A DNA stretch of 64,000 nt. It comes from Opitutaceae bacterium. Its GTDB lineage: Bacteria; Verrucomicrobiota; Verrucomicrobiia; Opitutales; Opitutaceae. The DNA lies in the NCBI GenBank assembly GCA_028280945.1, contig JANQKV010000053.1:1-64000 (forward strand), given 5' to 3'. Below, piece after piece: positions 45,130 through 52,940 of this stretch (the stretch's first letter is position 1; every line of letters begins with the position of its first letter). Position numbers and translations under genes: made by a program. The notes beneath the pieces are model-generated. The model was given only the letters and a program-made list of their open reading frames with translations. It had not been told where the DNA came from and did not search any database.

Positions 45130-45227
45130 GACAAGGGGAGGAAGAGGTCTGCAGATTGAGTAGAGTGCACTCGGCCTTCGCGATTAACCTAACGGTGGGC
45201 CTCAAATTGACCGATACTTTGTGTTCT

Positions 45228-45276
45228 GGACGTTCATCTCGTTTCCGTCCGGCACCATCCCCGCCCGTGAACGTCC
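45228..45276. promoter_or_regulatory. Inverted repeat in divergent control region
   Basis: GGACGTTCA at 45228-45236 and its exact reverse complement TGAACGTCC at 45268-45276, with centres 40 bp apart. The pair lies in the 228-bp region between the glycyl radical enzyme and the DUF4380-like gene. The spacing is about four helical turns, as might suit two half-sites bound by a looping or dimeric regulator. Chance is possible. Confidence 0.4.
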
Positions 45277-45357
45277 AAAGGAACAGCTCTCGCCGGTCAT
45301 CCGGGTGAACAAAAACCTGCCACTTAACCGTTTTTCTTTTCGTTTCTTCCACCTGCA

Positions 45358-46287
45358 ATGACCGCCCAAGAGCATGGCCTGATTACGTTGCACAGCTCCG
45401 AGATTGAGCTCGGTGTCTTGCCTCCCCTCGCCGGCCGGGCGGTGCATTTGCGATACCGCGACGGGCCGAACCTGCTTTTTGCGCCTGAAGCAGGCTGGCA
45501 AGCCTGGCCCGAGACTCGACCATCACTGGATGATCCACCGCGTTGGGTACCCTACAACGGGCACATTACCTGGATAGGTCCGCAATCAGACTGGTGGAAT
45601 CATCAGGACATCCACCCCCATCTCCGAGGCGAACCTTGGCCGCCGGATCCATATGTGGAGTTTGCTCCCTTCGAAGTTGTCCATCACGGCCCAAACCGAG
45701 TTGAACTGGCGGGGCCGGTGAGTCCCTACACCGGCTTGAGCCTGCGGAAGGAATACCTCGTCGAGAACGCAAAGGTCCATGTGTCGGTCGAAGCCACCAA
45801 CCAGCGTCAGGAACCGGTGAAGTGGGATCTCTGGAGCAACACGCGAATCCGCCCGGACATTCCCGCCTTCGCCCCGGCGGCGGATGAAGCGGACTGGTGG
45901 GTGAAGGACATCAATGCGGGCGGCGTGCCGAATTCCTCCGCGGCGGATGTTTTTTCGTTCGATCCGGAGTCACCCCCACGACCCGCTGCTTCGAAAGCTT
46001 TCATCCATGCCCACCCAGCGGAAATCGCCGCCATGTTCGAAGATTGCACGTGGATCAAACGCACAATCCTCCACCCCCGGGAGCTGTATCATCCGGAACA
46101 CGCGCCGGTGGAGATCTATCTTGATACGGACCCGAATCAGGCGTTGCAGGAACTCGAATTCCACAGCCCGTGGCGGCTGCTCAAACCCGGGGAAACGATG
46201 CGCCTGACTGAACAGTGGATCCTGCAGCAGCCGGGTTCCGCGGGCCTGCCCGACTGGTTGCCTCCGGACCGCGGGCGGGCAGGCTGA
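45358..46287 (+). CDS. DUF4380-like sugar-binding fold protein
   Basis: A 309-aa cytoplasmic protein without signal peptide. The sequence (LHSSEIELGVLPPLAGRAVHLRYRDGPNLL, YNGHITWIGPQSDWW, LSLRKEYLVENAKVHVSVEATNQ, KWDLWSNTRIRP) resembles DUF4380 proteins, which have an aldose-1-epimerase-like galactose mutarotase fold. A catalytic role is unproven. It is divergent from the glycyl radical enzyme and may be co-regulated with it. Confidence 0.6.
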   Translation: MTAQEHGLITLHSSEIELGVLPPLAGRAVHLRYRDGPNLLFAPEAGWQAWPETRPSLDDPPRWVPYNGHITWIGPQSDWWNHQDIHPHLRGEPWPPDPYVEFAPFEVVHHGPNRVELAGPVSPYTGLSLRKEYLVENAKVHVSVEATNQRQEPVKWDLWSNTRIRPDIPAFAPAADEADWWVKDINAGGVPNSSAADVFSFDPESPPRPAASKAFIHAHPAEIAAMFEDCTWIKRTILHPRELYHPEHAPVEIYLDTDPNQALQELEFHSPWRLLKPGETMRLTEQWILQQPGSAGLPDWLPPDRGRAG

Positions 46288-46296
46288 TCAAGAGTG

Positions 46297-47520
46297 TTAT
46301 TCTGCAGCTGCGACAACCGGGGTCTTCTTGGCGACGCTGGCGAGATACTGCTGGTTGCGCGTGATCAAATCGTTGCGCTGAGCCACGCACTTGCGGGTCG
46401 AGAGTCCGTCGGGCGGCGTGTTGAACGCGTAATCGAGCAGCCGTTCGACGGTTGATGTCGCGACATGGCAACGCGTGTCCGATGACGCATAGTAAATGAA
46501 CACGCGGCCATCCTCGCGATCAATCCAACCATTGGTAAAGGCAACGTTGCTGACATCACCCACGCGTTCCTCGAACTGGGGCGCCAAAAAGTAGCCGCCG
46601 GGTTTCGCAATCACCTTGGTGGGGTCGTTAAGATCGGTCACCAGAAGGTAGAGCACATAACGCATGCCCGCAGCCGTGTTGCGGACACCATGGCAAAGGT
46701 GGAGCCACCCACGGGGAGTTTTGAGGGGAGCTGGTCCCTGACCGTTCTTGAGTTCGTTGACCGTGTGATAAGCGCGGCGGTCGATGATGACTTCATCCTT
46801 GATGACCGGGTTGGCCATATCCTCGGCGAAGCCCAGACCGATACCGCCACCGCTGCCCGCGTCGACGAATCCATCTTGGGGGCGGGTGTAGATGGCGTAA
46901 CGCCCGTCCACAAACTCAGGGTGCAGCACGGCGTTGCGCTGCTGGCTGGAGGGAGATTTCAGGTCCGGCAAACGCTCCCACGATTCGAGGTCCTTGGAAC
47001 GAATGACGCCACACTGGGCCTCGGCGGCGGAGACATCGCCGTTGGCTTCCGGATGAGGACGCTCGGTGCAGAAGATACCGTAGACGTAGCCATCCTCGTG
47101 AGCCACAAATCGCATGTCGTAAAGGTTCACGTCGGGACGGTCCGTTTCCGGCACCTGCAGGGGACGCTCCTGGAAGCGGAAGCCATCCACCCCCGTGTCG
47201 CTTTCCGCCAAGGCGAAGAACGACTTGCGATCAACCCCCTCGCACCGGACGCAGAGCACATACTTGCCCTTCCAGAAAATTGCGCCCGGATTGAGAGCAG
47301 CGTTCATTTCCATCCGCGCCATGAGATGGGGATTTGTGTCCGGGTTGAGATCAAATTGCCACTCCAAGGGCACATGCGCCGCCGTCACCACGGGATCGAC
47401 GTAACGCTCATAGACTCCATTGTAGAACAGCGGATCGATCGCGTTCTCTTTGTTCAGCAGCGCAGCATGGCGCAGGCGCAGCGCGGCGAGTTTTTCGTCG
47501 AATGATCCAGCAATATTCAT
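46297..47520 (-). CDS. GH130 4-O-beta-D-mannosyl-D-glucose phosphorylase
   Basis: A 407-aa cytoplasmic glycoside phosphorylase that splits mannosyl-beta-1,4-glucose to mannose-1-phosphate and glucose. Long matches to this group include YERYVDPVVTAAHVP, NPHLMARMEMNAALNPGAI, VNLYDMRFVAHEDGYVYGIF, RPQDGFVDAGSGGGIGLGF and GQGPAPLKTPRGWLHLCHGV. The five-bladed beta-propeller of GH130 fits the length. ATG 47520 is used. No mannobiose epimerase or mannanase adjoins it, so it probably finishes mannan or glucomannan breakdown started elsewhere. Confidence 0.9.
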   Translation of the reverse strand: MNIAGSFDEKLAALRLRHAALLNKENAIDPLFYNGVYERYVDPVVTAAHVPLEWQFDLNPDTNPHLMARMEMNAALNPGAIFWKGKYVLCVRCEGVDRKSFFALAESDTGVDGFRFQERPLQVPETDRPDVNLYDMRFVAHEDGYVYGIFCTERPHPEANGDVSAAEAQCGVIRSKDLESWERLPDLKSPSSQQRNAVLHPEFVDGRYAIYTRPQDGFVDAGSGGGIGLGFAEDMANPVIKDEVIIDRRAYHTVNELKNGQGPAPLKTPRGWLHLCHGVRNTAAGMRYVLYLLVTDLNDPTKVIAKPGGYFLAPQFEERVGDVSNVAFTNGWIDREDGRVFIYYASSDTRCHVATSTVERLLDYAFNTPPDGLSTRKCVAQRNDLITRNQQYLASVAKKTPVVAAAE

Positions 47521-47686
47521 AGGGTGTATTAAGCCTGTTGGGGATTCGTTTCGGTCCAATCCCGCCCGCATTTACCGTTGAATATCGGGACGACCCGAGA
47601 TCGACCCTGCGGACAGGCCGCTAATCCTGAACGTCAAAAGTCTCCCGTTTTGCGAAGTCCGGACAGACGGACACGGTGCCATCGAA

Positions 47687-48682
47687 ATGCCCCGGACTTC
47701 CTGTTTGATTTTTAATCCTCCCGGCCGGGTCGAAATGACCGAGCTTGAGCTGCCGGAACTCGCCGGCGGATGTGCCTTGGTGGATACGATTTATTCGGCC
47801 ATCAGCCCCGGCACCGAAACCCGTTGCCTGCGAGGTCAACAAGCCGGAGTCATGGAGCAGCGCTGCGTGCCGGGCTACCAAGCCGTGGGCCGGGTGGTCG
47901 AGGCAAGTGCCGATACGGACTTGAAACCCGGGGACCTGGTCTTCTTCTCCCGCGCTCAAACCTCCGGGGGGCTGATTTTCTTCAACGGGACCCACGCAAA
48001 ACAGGCCATGGTGCGCGAAGAGGACACCGTGAAAATCTCGGACAGCCTGAACAAGCCGGAAACTGCTTTGGCGGCCTTGATCGGGATTGCCCTGCACGGG
48101 GTGCGACTATCCCGGGTGAACGCCGGCGAGTCAGTCGCGGTGATCGGGTTGGGACTGCTCGGCCAGATTTCGGCGCGCATCGCGCAATCTCTGGGAGCCA
48201 AGGTGGCCGGATTCGACCGCCACTCCGTCCGCGTAGCCACCGCCCAAGCGGACGGGATCGCGGCATTTGAAGCGGCTGAGACCCTGGCAACAACCACCGG
48301 CGCGGATAAAGAGGGCTACGACGTCATCATCGACGCCACCGGAGTGCCGGCCGTGATCCCACAGGCCGTTGCATTGGCCCGGGAACTCCGCCCCTGGAAC
48401 CAGCCTCTCCATCGTGGGTCGCGCTACGTAATCCAAGGCAGCTACCCCGAAGATTTCTGTTTCAACTACCAACAAGTCTTCATGAAGGAGCTCTCGATCC
48501 TGGTGCCCCGCGACCAAACCCGCCAGGACTTGACCGACGGATTGGCCATGTTGCAGCAGCGCGAACTGGACCTCTCCAATCTGGTGGGTGATGCCGTCCG
48601 TCCCCACGATGCCGCCTCTGTATATGCGGATTTGAGCCAGAGCCGGGCCTCGCGTCAAACGGCGGTTTTTGACTGGTCCTGA
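47687..48682 (+). CDS. Zinc-free medium-chain dehydrogenase
   Basis: A 331-aa MDR protein. The usual GHExxG zinc motif is replaced by PGYQAVGRVV, so a catalytic zinc is unlikely. The cofactor motif is VIGLGLLGQISARIA. The protein belongs with a loose group often labelled chlorophyllide/2-desacetyl-hydroxyethyl dehydrogenase-like; photosynthesis genes are absent, so that name is misleading here. It shares the GYQ-type motif with the gene at 55822. It probably acts on a sugar or sugar derivative. Confidence 0.8.
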   Translation: MPRTSCLIFNPPGRVEMTELELPELAGGCALVDTIYSAISPGTETRCLRGQQAGVMEQRCVPGYQAVGRVVEASADTDLKPGDLVFFSRAQTSGGLIFFNGTHAKQAMVREEDTVKISDSLNKPETALAALIGIALHGVRLSRVNAGESVAVIGLGLLGQISARIAQSLGAKVAGFDRHSVRVATAQADGIAAFEAAETLATTTGADKEGYDVIIDATGVPAVIPQAVALARELRPWNQPLHRGSRYVIQGSYPEDFCFNYQQVFMKELSILVPRDQTRQDLTDGLAMLQQRELDLSNLVGDAVRPHDAASVYADLSQSRASRQTAVFDWS

Positions 48683-48823
48683 ACGATTCGCCCCCAGTCG
48701 GGTGGTGATGAAATTTCAACGTCCGGATTAACGAAAATGGCACGAGGAGAAAGGGTTGGGCACTTGCGCGTGGGACCATGACCCGCATGGTCAGATGTTT
48801 TCCTCTCCAACCCCTTCCCTTTC

Positions 48824-49708
48824 ATGAAAGATAAGAAAATCGGATTCGTCGGCCTCGGCCGCATGGGCGGCAACATGGCCCGTTGCCTCAATGACAAAGG
48901 CTACAACGTAGCCGCCGTCTTCGACATCAACCGCGAGGTTACCACCAATCTCGCCCAGGATGTGGACGCCACCGCCTGCGACTCGCTGGCCGCAGTGACT
49001 GCCGGAACCGACATCATCCTCACCATCGTGACCAATGACGCGGCAATGGACTCCATCTACTTTGGCGAAGACAACCTGCTGCAGGGCGCGGCCGGTAAGA
49101 TCTTCATCAACTGCGCCACTCTCACCCCGGCCATTCACGCGAAGATCGATGAGGCTGCCACTGCGGCCGGTGCGGCCAGCCTGGAAGCCTGCATGGCGTC
49201 GAGCATTCCCCAGGCCCGCAATGGCGAGCTTTACCTCATGGTGGGTGGCAGTGAGCCGGTGTTCGAATCCGTCAAGCCCATGCTCGACGACCTCAGCGTG
49301 GACCTGCACTTCGTCGGCCCCGCCGGCAAGGCGTCGGAGGTGAAGGCGCTGGTCAACATGATCATGAACATCAACACCGCCGCCCTCGCGGAGGGGCTCG
49401 GCATCGGCCAGGCCCTCGGACTCGACTTGGACATGCTGCTCAAGGTCTTGGGCCAGACCGGGGCGCGCTCCCGCGTGCTCGAGACGGATGGCGAAGACAT
49501 GGTCGCCCGTGACCATGAGTGCTATTTCTCCGCCGAGCACGCGGCGAAGGATTCCGGCATCGCGCTTAAGCTCGCCGAGGATTCAGGTATCCCGGCTCCG
49601 CTGGCCAAGGCCACGTTCGAACAATACACCAAGATGACCGAACTGGGTCTGGGTGACCTCGACAAGTCGGGCATCGCCGAACTCACCTTCAAAGGCCGGG
49701 CGATCTAG
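48824..49708 (+). CDS. 3-hydroxyisobutyrate dehydrogenase-family oxidoreductase
   Basis: A 294-aa beta-hydroxyacid dehydrogenase: GFVGLGRMGGNMARCLNDKG (Rossmann), FINCATLTPAIHAKIDEAA, the active-site Lys in EVKALVNMIMNINTAALAEGL, and the C-terminal all-helical domain. Glyoxylate/tartronate-semialdehyde reductases and related sugar-acid reductases belong to this family. The substrate cannot be chosen. It is monocistronic, 141 bp from the MDR gene. Confidence 0.9.
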   Translation: MKDKKIGFVGLGRMGGNMARCLNDKGYNVAAVFDINREVTTNLAQDVDATACDSLAAVTAGTDIILTIVTNDAAMDSIYFGEDNLLQGAAGKIFINCATLTPAIHAKIDEAATAAGAASLEACMASSIPQARNGELYLMVGGSEPVFESVKPMLDDLSVDLHFVGPAGKASEVKALVNMIMNINTAALAEGLGIGQALGLDLDMLLKVLGQTGARSRVLETDGEDMVARDHECYFSAEHAAKDSGIALKLAEDSGIPAPLAKATFEQYTKMTELGLGDLDKSGIAELTFKGRAI

Positions 49709-49743
49709 GTGCGGTCGAGAGGCCCGGGGTCAGCGCCGTTAAA

Positions 49744-49765
49744 CAAGTGAATGCCAATTCACTTG
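49744..49765 (+). terminator. Perfect 9-bp hairpin after dehydrogenase gene
   Basis: CAAGTGAAT, loop GCCA, and its exact complement lie 35 bp after the dehydrogenase stop. No T-run follows, so an intrinsic terminator is doubtful; it may be a transcript-stabilising or Rho-assisted stem. Confidence 0.35.
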
Positions 49766-49899
49766 CTCCGGCCTGACTCCTTCTCTCGCCCAAAACCAGT
49801 GAAACCAACCGCAGATTTCTCAGATTAGCGCAGAGAGGTGTTTCTCGATTCATCTGCGTAACCTGAGGTTCAATTCCAAGGTCCCAATCCTCTGCTTCT

Positions 49900-50655
49900 A
49901 TGTTTGATTCCGAAATCCGAAACCCGATCGGTGAACGCATCGATTACTCCTTCGCCGCTGGAGCCAACGAGTCCCACATCAACGGCTGGCTGGTCGTCCT
50001 GGGACATGGAGTGACCGGCGACAAAGACCGGCCGATCATCGCTGACACCGCGACAGTGCTCAACGCCGCCGGATTCGACACCCTGCGTATTTCCTTTGCC
50101 GGCAACGGCGACTCGGAGGGTGATTTCCGCAACAGCAACATCACGAAGGAGGTCTCCGATCTCGGCGCCGTTCTGGATACCGTGACCACCACGGGAACGT
50201 ATCCAAAGATTGCTTACATTGGCCACAGCATGGGCGCGGCGGTGGGCGTGCTCCGGACGGCCCAGGACGACCGGATCGATGTCCTGGTATCCCTGGCCGG
50301 CATGGTCGACACGAAGAAATTTGCCCAAACGGAATTCGGTGAAGTCGCGCCCGGCGAAGGCTTCATGTGGGAGGACGAGGACTGTCCCCTTTCTGAGGCA
50401 TTCATGACGGATCTGACCGAAACCGTGGGCAACGTCGCCCCGGCGGCCGAGCAGGTTGCAATCCCGTGGTTGCTCGTTCACGGGACGGCCGACGACGTGG
50501 TGCTTCCGGCTGACACCGAGCACATCCAGATCATCAAGCAATCCTTCGCCGACTACCGCTTCATCGACGGAGCCGACCACGGTTTTAACGAACCAGAGCA
50601 CAAAACCGCCGCGACGTCCGCGGTGATGGACTGGCTCCGCAGCCAGGTGCAATAA
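49900..50655 (+). CDS. Alpha/beta hydrolase (serine hydrolase)
   Basis: A 251-aa cytoplasmic hydrolase with nucleophile GHSMGAAVGV. The oxyanion region is LVVLGHGVTGDKDRP. The acid is probably in VHGTADDVV and the His in GADHGFNEPEHK. It resembles peptidase- or esterase-like proteins of the BAAT/DLH-like group. It is immediately upstream of the cassette array. It could be the first cassette, but no attC-like site is seen at its 5' side. Confidence 0.88.
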   Translation: MFDSEIRNPIGERIDYSFAAGANESHINGWLVVLGHGVTGDKDRPIIADTATVLNAAGFDTLRISFAGNGDSEGDFRNSNITKEVSDLGAVLDTVTTTGTYPKIAYIGHSMGAAVGVLRTAQDDRIDVLVSLAGMVDTKKFAQTEFGEVAPGEGFMWEDEDCPLSEAFMTDLTETVGNVAPAAEQVAIPWLLVHGTADDVVLPADTEHIQIIKQSFADYRFIDGADHGFNEPEHKTAATSAVMDWLRSQVQ

Positions 50656-50679
50656 GAAAGCGGTCAGAAGTCAGCGGTC

Positions 50680-50769
50680 AGCCAACAGCGCTGCTCGACC
50701 GCCAGGAGTCCTGAAACCGGTCGTGATTTCATCGTCGCTGGCCGCCGTGCCTCACCTCTAACGTTAGCT
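50680..50769 (+). other. attC-like site A (leading edge of array)
   Basis: Possible R'' AGCCAAC at 50680-50686 and R' GTTAGCT at 50763-50769. From CCGG to GTT its 3' part aligns with the last part of site E without gaps (about 38 of 49 bases equal). The similarity stops at the GTT crossover point, as recombination would predict. Confidence 0.6.
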
Positions 50770-50817
50770 GAAAAGCACCGACTTGCAGTTTTTCATGGCC
50801 GGTCCACATTTGAAGGC

Positions 50818-50997
50818 ATGAGCACCGTTCAAGAGATCGAATCAGCGATCGAGAAGCTCAGCGACTCTGAAGTTGCTGAGCTCAAGGCGTGGCTGTGGGA
50901 CAAGGAGATTGAAGCTGACGCTAAGGCTGGACGCTTGGATTTCTTGGCTGATGAAGCCCTTGCCGAGCATCGAAAAGGCAAAGCCCGTCCGCTGTGA
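50818..50997 (+). CDS. Type II antitoxin
   Basis: A 59-aa acidic protein (MSTVQEIESAIEKLSDSEV... then DAKAGRLDFLADEALAEHR and a basic end GKARPL). Its pattern, an N-terminal helix with E-x-AIEKL and a central EADAKAGRLDxLADEAL, matches small antitoxins encoded just before RelE/ParE-like toxins. Its stop overlaps the toxin start (GTGA, 4 nt). Neutralisation by binding the toxin is inferred from family and layout. Confidence 0.8.
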   Translation: MSTVQEIESAIEKLSDSEVAELKAWLWDKEIEADAKAGRLDFLADEALAEHRKGKARPL

Positions 50998-51254
50998 AGC
51001 ACTACGCCACCTCTCGATTCTGGAGCTGCTATGAGCAGCTACCGAAAGAGGTCCAGGCTCAAGCTGATAAGCAGTTCGCCCTACTTAAGGCGAATGCTTC
51101 CCACCCTTCACTCCGATTCAAGAAAGTGGGACAATTTTGGTCGGCACGCGTGAACGATAGGGTTCGATCCCTGGCGATTCCTGATGGGGATGATCTGATC
51201 TGGTTCTGGATCGGATCGCATCGGGAGTATGAACGAGTTCTCAACAAAAGCTAA
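50994..51254 (+). CDS. RelE/ParE-like type II toxin
   Basis: An 86-aa basic protein starting at GTG 50994. HYATSRFWSCYEQLPKEVQAQADKQFALLKANASHPSL, FKKVGQFWSARVNDRVRSLAIPDGDDLIWFWIGSHREYERVL follows the RelE/ParE fold: two helices, then a four-stranded sheet ending in the WIGxHxEYxRxL motif. Members are ribosome-dependent RNases or gyrase poisons. The stop TAA lies inside the R'' box of attC site B, so the gene ends flush with its cassette. Confidence 0.85.
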   Translation: MKHYATSRFWSCYEQLPKEVQAQADKQFALLKANASHPSLRFKKVGQFWSARVNDRVRSLAIPDGDDLIWFWIGSHREYERVLNKS

Positions 51255-51309
51255 CCCATTGTCTCGGACCATGTCGCATAAGCGCCGGCTCTGAACTCAA
51301 ACGTTCGGC
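51249..51309 (+). other. attC site B
   Basis: 61 bp. R'' AGCTAAC at 51249-51255 is the exact complement of GTTAGCT at the start of the same cassette. L' CTGAACT, spacer CAAAC and R' GTTCGGC (51303-51309) form the 3' simple site. The 3' half CTGAACTCAAACGTTCGGC is close to that of aadA-type attC sites. Confidence 0.8.
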
Positions 51310-51326
51310 TAGAGCAGACCCATAAA

Positions 51327-51851
51327 ATGAATACCGATCTACACTTTCGTGAGGCGAAGCGCGAAGACCTGCCGGATATCGTCCGGCTGCTTTCGGAAGA
51401 CTCATTGGGCAGCCAGCGAGAAACGAATTTCTCGCCCCTGCCGCAGAGCTACTACGCTGCATTCGATACCATAGCCCATGACCCAAATAATGAGCTTGTG
51501 GTCGTGGAATCCTCTGGAGAGGTGATTGGCACACTTCAACTGACTTTCATTCCCTATGTCACCTACCGCGGGAGTTGGAGAGCGTTGGTCGAGGGGGTTC
51601 GCGTCGACCGTCGATTTCGATCACGTGGGATTGGAGAAAAGCTCATTTCCTGGGCAATAGAGCGTTCCAAGCAGCGCGGTTGTCGCATGGTTCAGCTGAC
51701 CTCAAATAAGAAGCGAGCTGCAGCGATCCGGTTTTACAAGAAACTCGGGTTCGTCCCCTCTCACGAAGGACTGAAGCTCCTGATACGATCGGATGAAGCA
51801 ACGGAGCCCAACCAATCATCCCAGACAGGGTCCACAAGTGGGCCGGCCTGA
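51327..51851 (+). CDS. GNAT-family N-acetyltransferase (cassette 2)
   Basis: A 174-aa GNAT. The acetyl-CoA motif A is VDRRFRSRGIGEKLISWAIERSKQRGC; the motif-B-like LTSNKKRAAAIRFYKKLGFVPSHEGLKL follows. The last 15 residues (EPNQSSQTGSTSGPA) are translated from the attC site and lack family homology, a common feature of cassette genes. The substrate is unknown. It starts 18 bp after attC B. Confidence 0.88.
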   Translation: MNTDLHFREAKREDLPDIVRLLSEDSLGSQRETNFSPLPQSYYAAFDTIAHDPNNELVVVESSGEVIGTLQLTFIPYVTYRGSWRALVEGVRVDRRFRSRGIGEKLISWAIERSKQRGCRMVQLTSNKKRAAAIRFYKKLGFVPSHEGLKLLIRSDEATEPNQSSQTGSTSGPA

Positions 51852-51866
51852 GTTCAAACGCTGGTA
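51806..51866 (+). other. attC site C
   Basis: 61 bp. R'' GCCCAAC (51806-51812), L'' ATCCCAG, L' CTGAGTT with 5 of 7 pairings, spacer CAAAC, and R' GCTGGTA (51860-51866), which departs from GTTRRRY at its second base. The 3' end of the GNAT gene lies inside it. Confidence 0.72.
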
Positions 51867-51873
51867 AAAACAG

Positions 51874-52359
51874 ATGATCAAAGAAGCGACAATTGAAGAT
51901 CTGGACTCTTGGTTATACTTGCGTCGTCGACTGTGGCCGGATTGCTCGATGGAAGAGAGCCGATCCGACTGCTTGAAGATCATCGATTCAAAGAAAGCGA
52001 CCTGCTTCATTTCGTATCCTTCCTCCGAAAAGCAGAACGGAAATGGATTCATCGAAGTTTCGACCCGAGACTATTCTGATGGCTGCAGGACTTCTCCCGT
52101 GGGCTACGTCGAGGGCATCTACGTGATTGAAGAAAGTCGCAAGAAAGGGCTGGGAAAGAAGTTAATCGAAAAGAGTTACGAATGGTTCCTGGCAAAAGGT
52201 TGCACTGAAGTAGGTTCGGATGCGCTGATTGGAAACAAAGAGAGTATTTCCTTTCATAAGCATATCGGCTTCGAGGAAGTCGAAAGACACGTCGTCTTCA
52301 AAAAACAAATACATGCCAACAAGACGGTTCAGCCGACGTCGGCAAACCGCTGCATCTGA
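51874..52359 (+). CDS. AAC(6')-like aminoglycoside N-acetyltransferase (cassette 3)
   Basis: A 161-aa GNAT whose layout follows AAC(6')-I enzymes: LRRRLWPD near the N-terminus, then EVSTRDYSDGCRTSPVGYVEGIYV, the acetyl-CoA loop ESRKKGLGKKLIEKSYEW, and GCTEVGSDALIGNKESISF with HKHIGFEEVERHVVFKK. These enzymes acetylate the 6' amine of kanamycin-type drugs. Activity here is not shown and the natural substrate may differ. The C-terminal QPTSANRCI is encoded by attC D. Confidence 0.75.
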   Translation: MIKEATIEDLDSWLYLRRRLWPDCSMEESRSDCLKIIDSKKATCFISYPSSEKQNGNGFIEVSTRDYSDGCRTSPVGYVEGIYVIEESRKKGLGKKLIEKSYEWFLAKGCTEVGSDALIGNKESISFHKHIGFEEVERHVVFKKQIHANKTVQPTSANRCI

Positions 52360-52373
52360 CCCTAGCGTTCGCC
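52314..52373 (+). other. attC site D (best-formed)
   Basis: 60 bp. R'' TGCCAAC (52314-52320), 5-nt spacer, L'' GGTTCAG, central arms, L' CTGACCC (6 of 7 pairs with L''), 4-nt spacer, R' GTTCGCC (52367-52373). This is the order R''-L''-L'-R' of canonical attC sites. Confidence 0.85.
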
Positions 52374-52379
52374 AAGTAA

Positions 52380-52940
52380 ATGAAACTTCATCCTCCAAGA
52401 CTGGAAACAGATCGATTAGTCCTAAGACCGTTTGCCATCGCGGACTCGGAAAGAGTAAAGGAGCTGGCCGGACACAGGGAGGTATATGAAACCACGCTCA
52501 ATATTCCACATCCCTATGAAGATGGGATGGCGGAGAAATGGATATCGACACATCTTCCCCAGTTCTACAACGGCAACGGAGTAAACTTGGCCATCACTTT
52601 GAAGGGAACCGGTGACCTTATTGGCGCAATGGGGTTAGGCGCAGCCAAACAACACAAGCGCGCAGAATTGGGTTATTGGATGGGGGTCCCTTTCTGGAAC
52701 AAGGGATACTGCACGGAAGCTGCCAGGGCGGTAATCGAATACGGCTTTCGTGACCTTGGTTATCACAAGATCACATCGCGACATATGGAATCGAATCCAG
52801 CATCAGGCAAAGTCATGGAGAAATCCGGAATGGTGAAAGAGGGAAAGTTGATCGATGAAGTAATCAAGGATGAGCTTTTCCACACCCTGATCGTTTACGG
52901 AATAATCAACAGCGAACAAGGCAGTGGTGGCAACGGCTGA
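52380..52940 (+). CDS. RimJ/RimL-type GNAT acetyltransferase (cassette 4)
   Basis: A 186-aa protein: LETDRLVLRPFAIADSERVKELAG at the N-terminus, GYWMGVPFWNKGYCTEAARAVIEYGFRDLGYHKI (acetyl-CoA site) and the NPASGKVMEKSGMVKEG block of ribosomal-protein-like acetyltransferases. It probably acetylates a protein N-terminus or a small amine. It starts 6 bp after attC D. Confidence 0.88.
   Translation: MKLHPPRLETDRLVLRPFAIADSERVKELAGHREVYETTLNIPHPYEDGMAEKWISTHLPQFYNGNGVNLAITLKGTGDLIGAMGLGAAKQHKRAELGYWMGVPFWNKGYCTEAARAVIEYGFRDLGYHKITSRHMESNPASGKVMEKSGMVKEGKLIDEVIKDELFHTLIVYGIINSEQGSGGNG

Noticed and set aside
43786..45159. 457-codon plus-strand frame
   Set aside because: It is antisense to the glycyl radical enzyme and has no recognisable domain.
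49738..49744. GTTAAAC as a cassette boundary before the alpha/beta hydrolase
   Set aside because: It fits GTTRRRY but has no L' box and does not match R'' AGCCAAC of site A.
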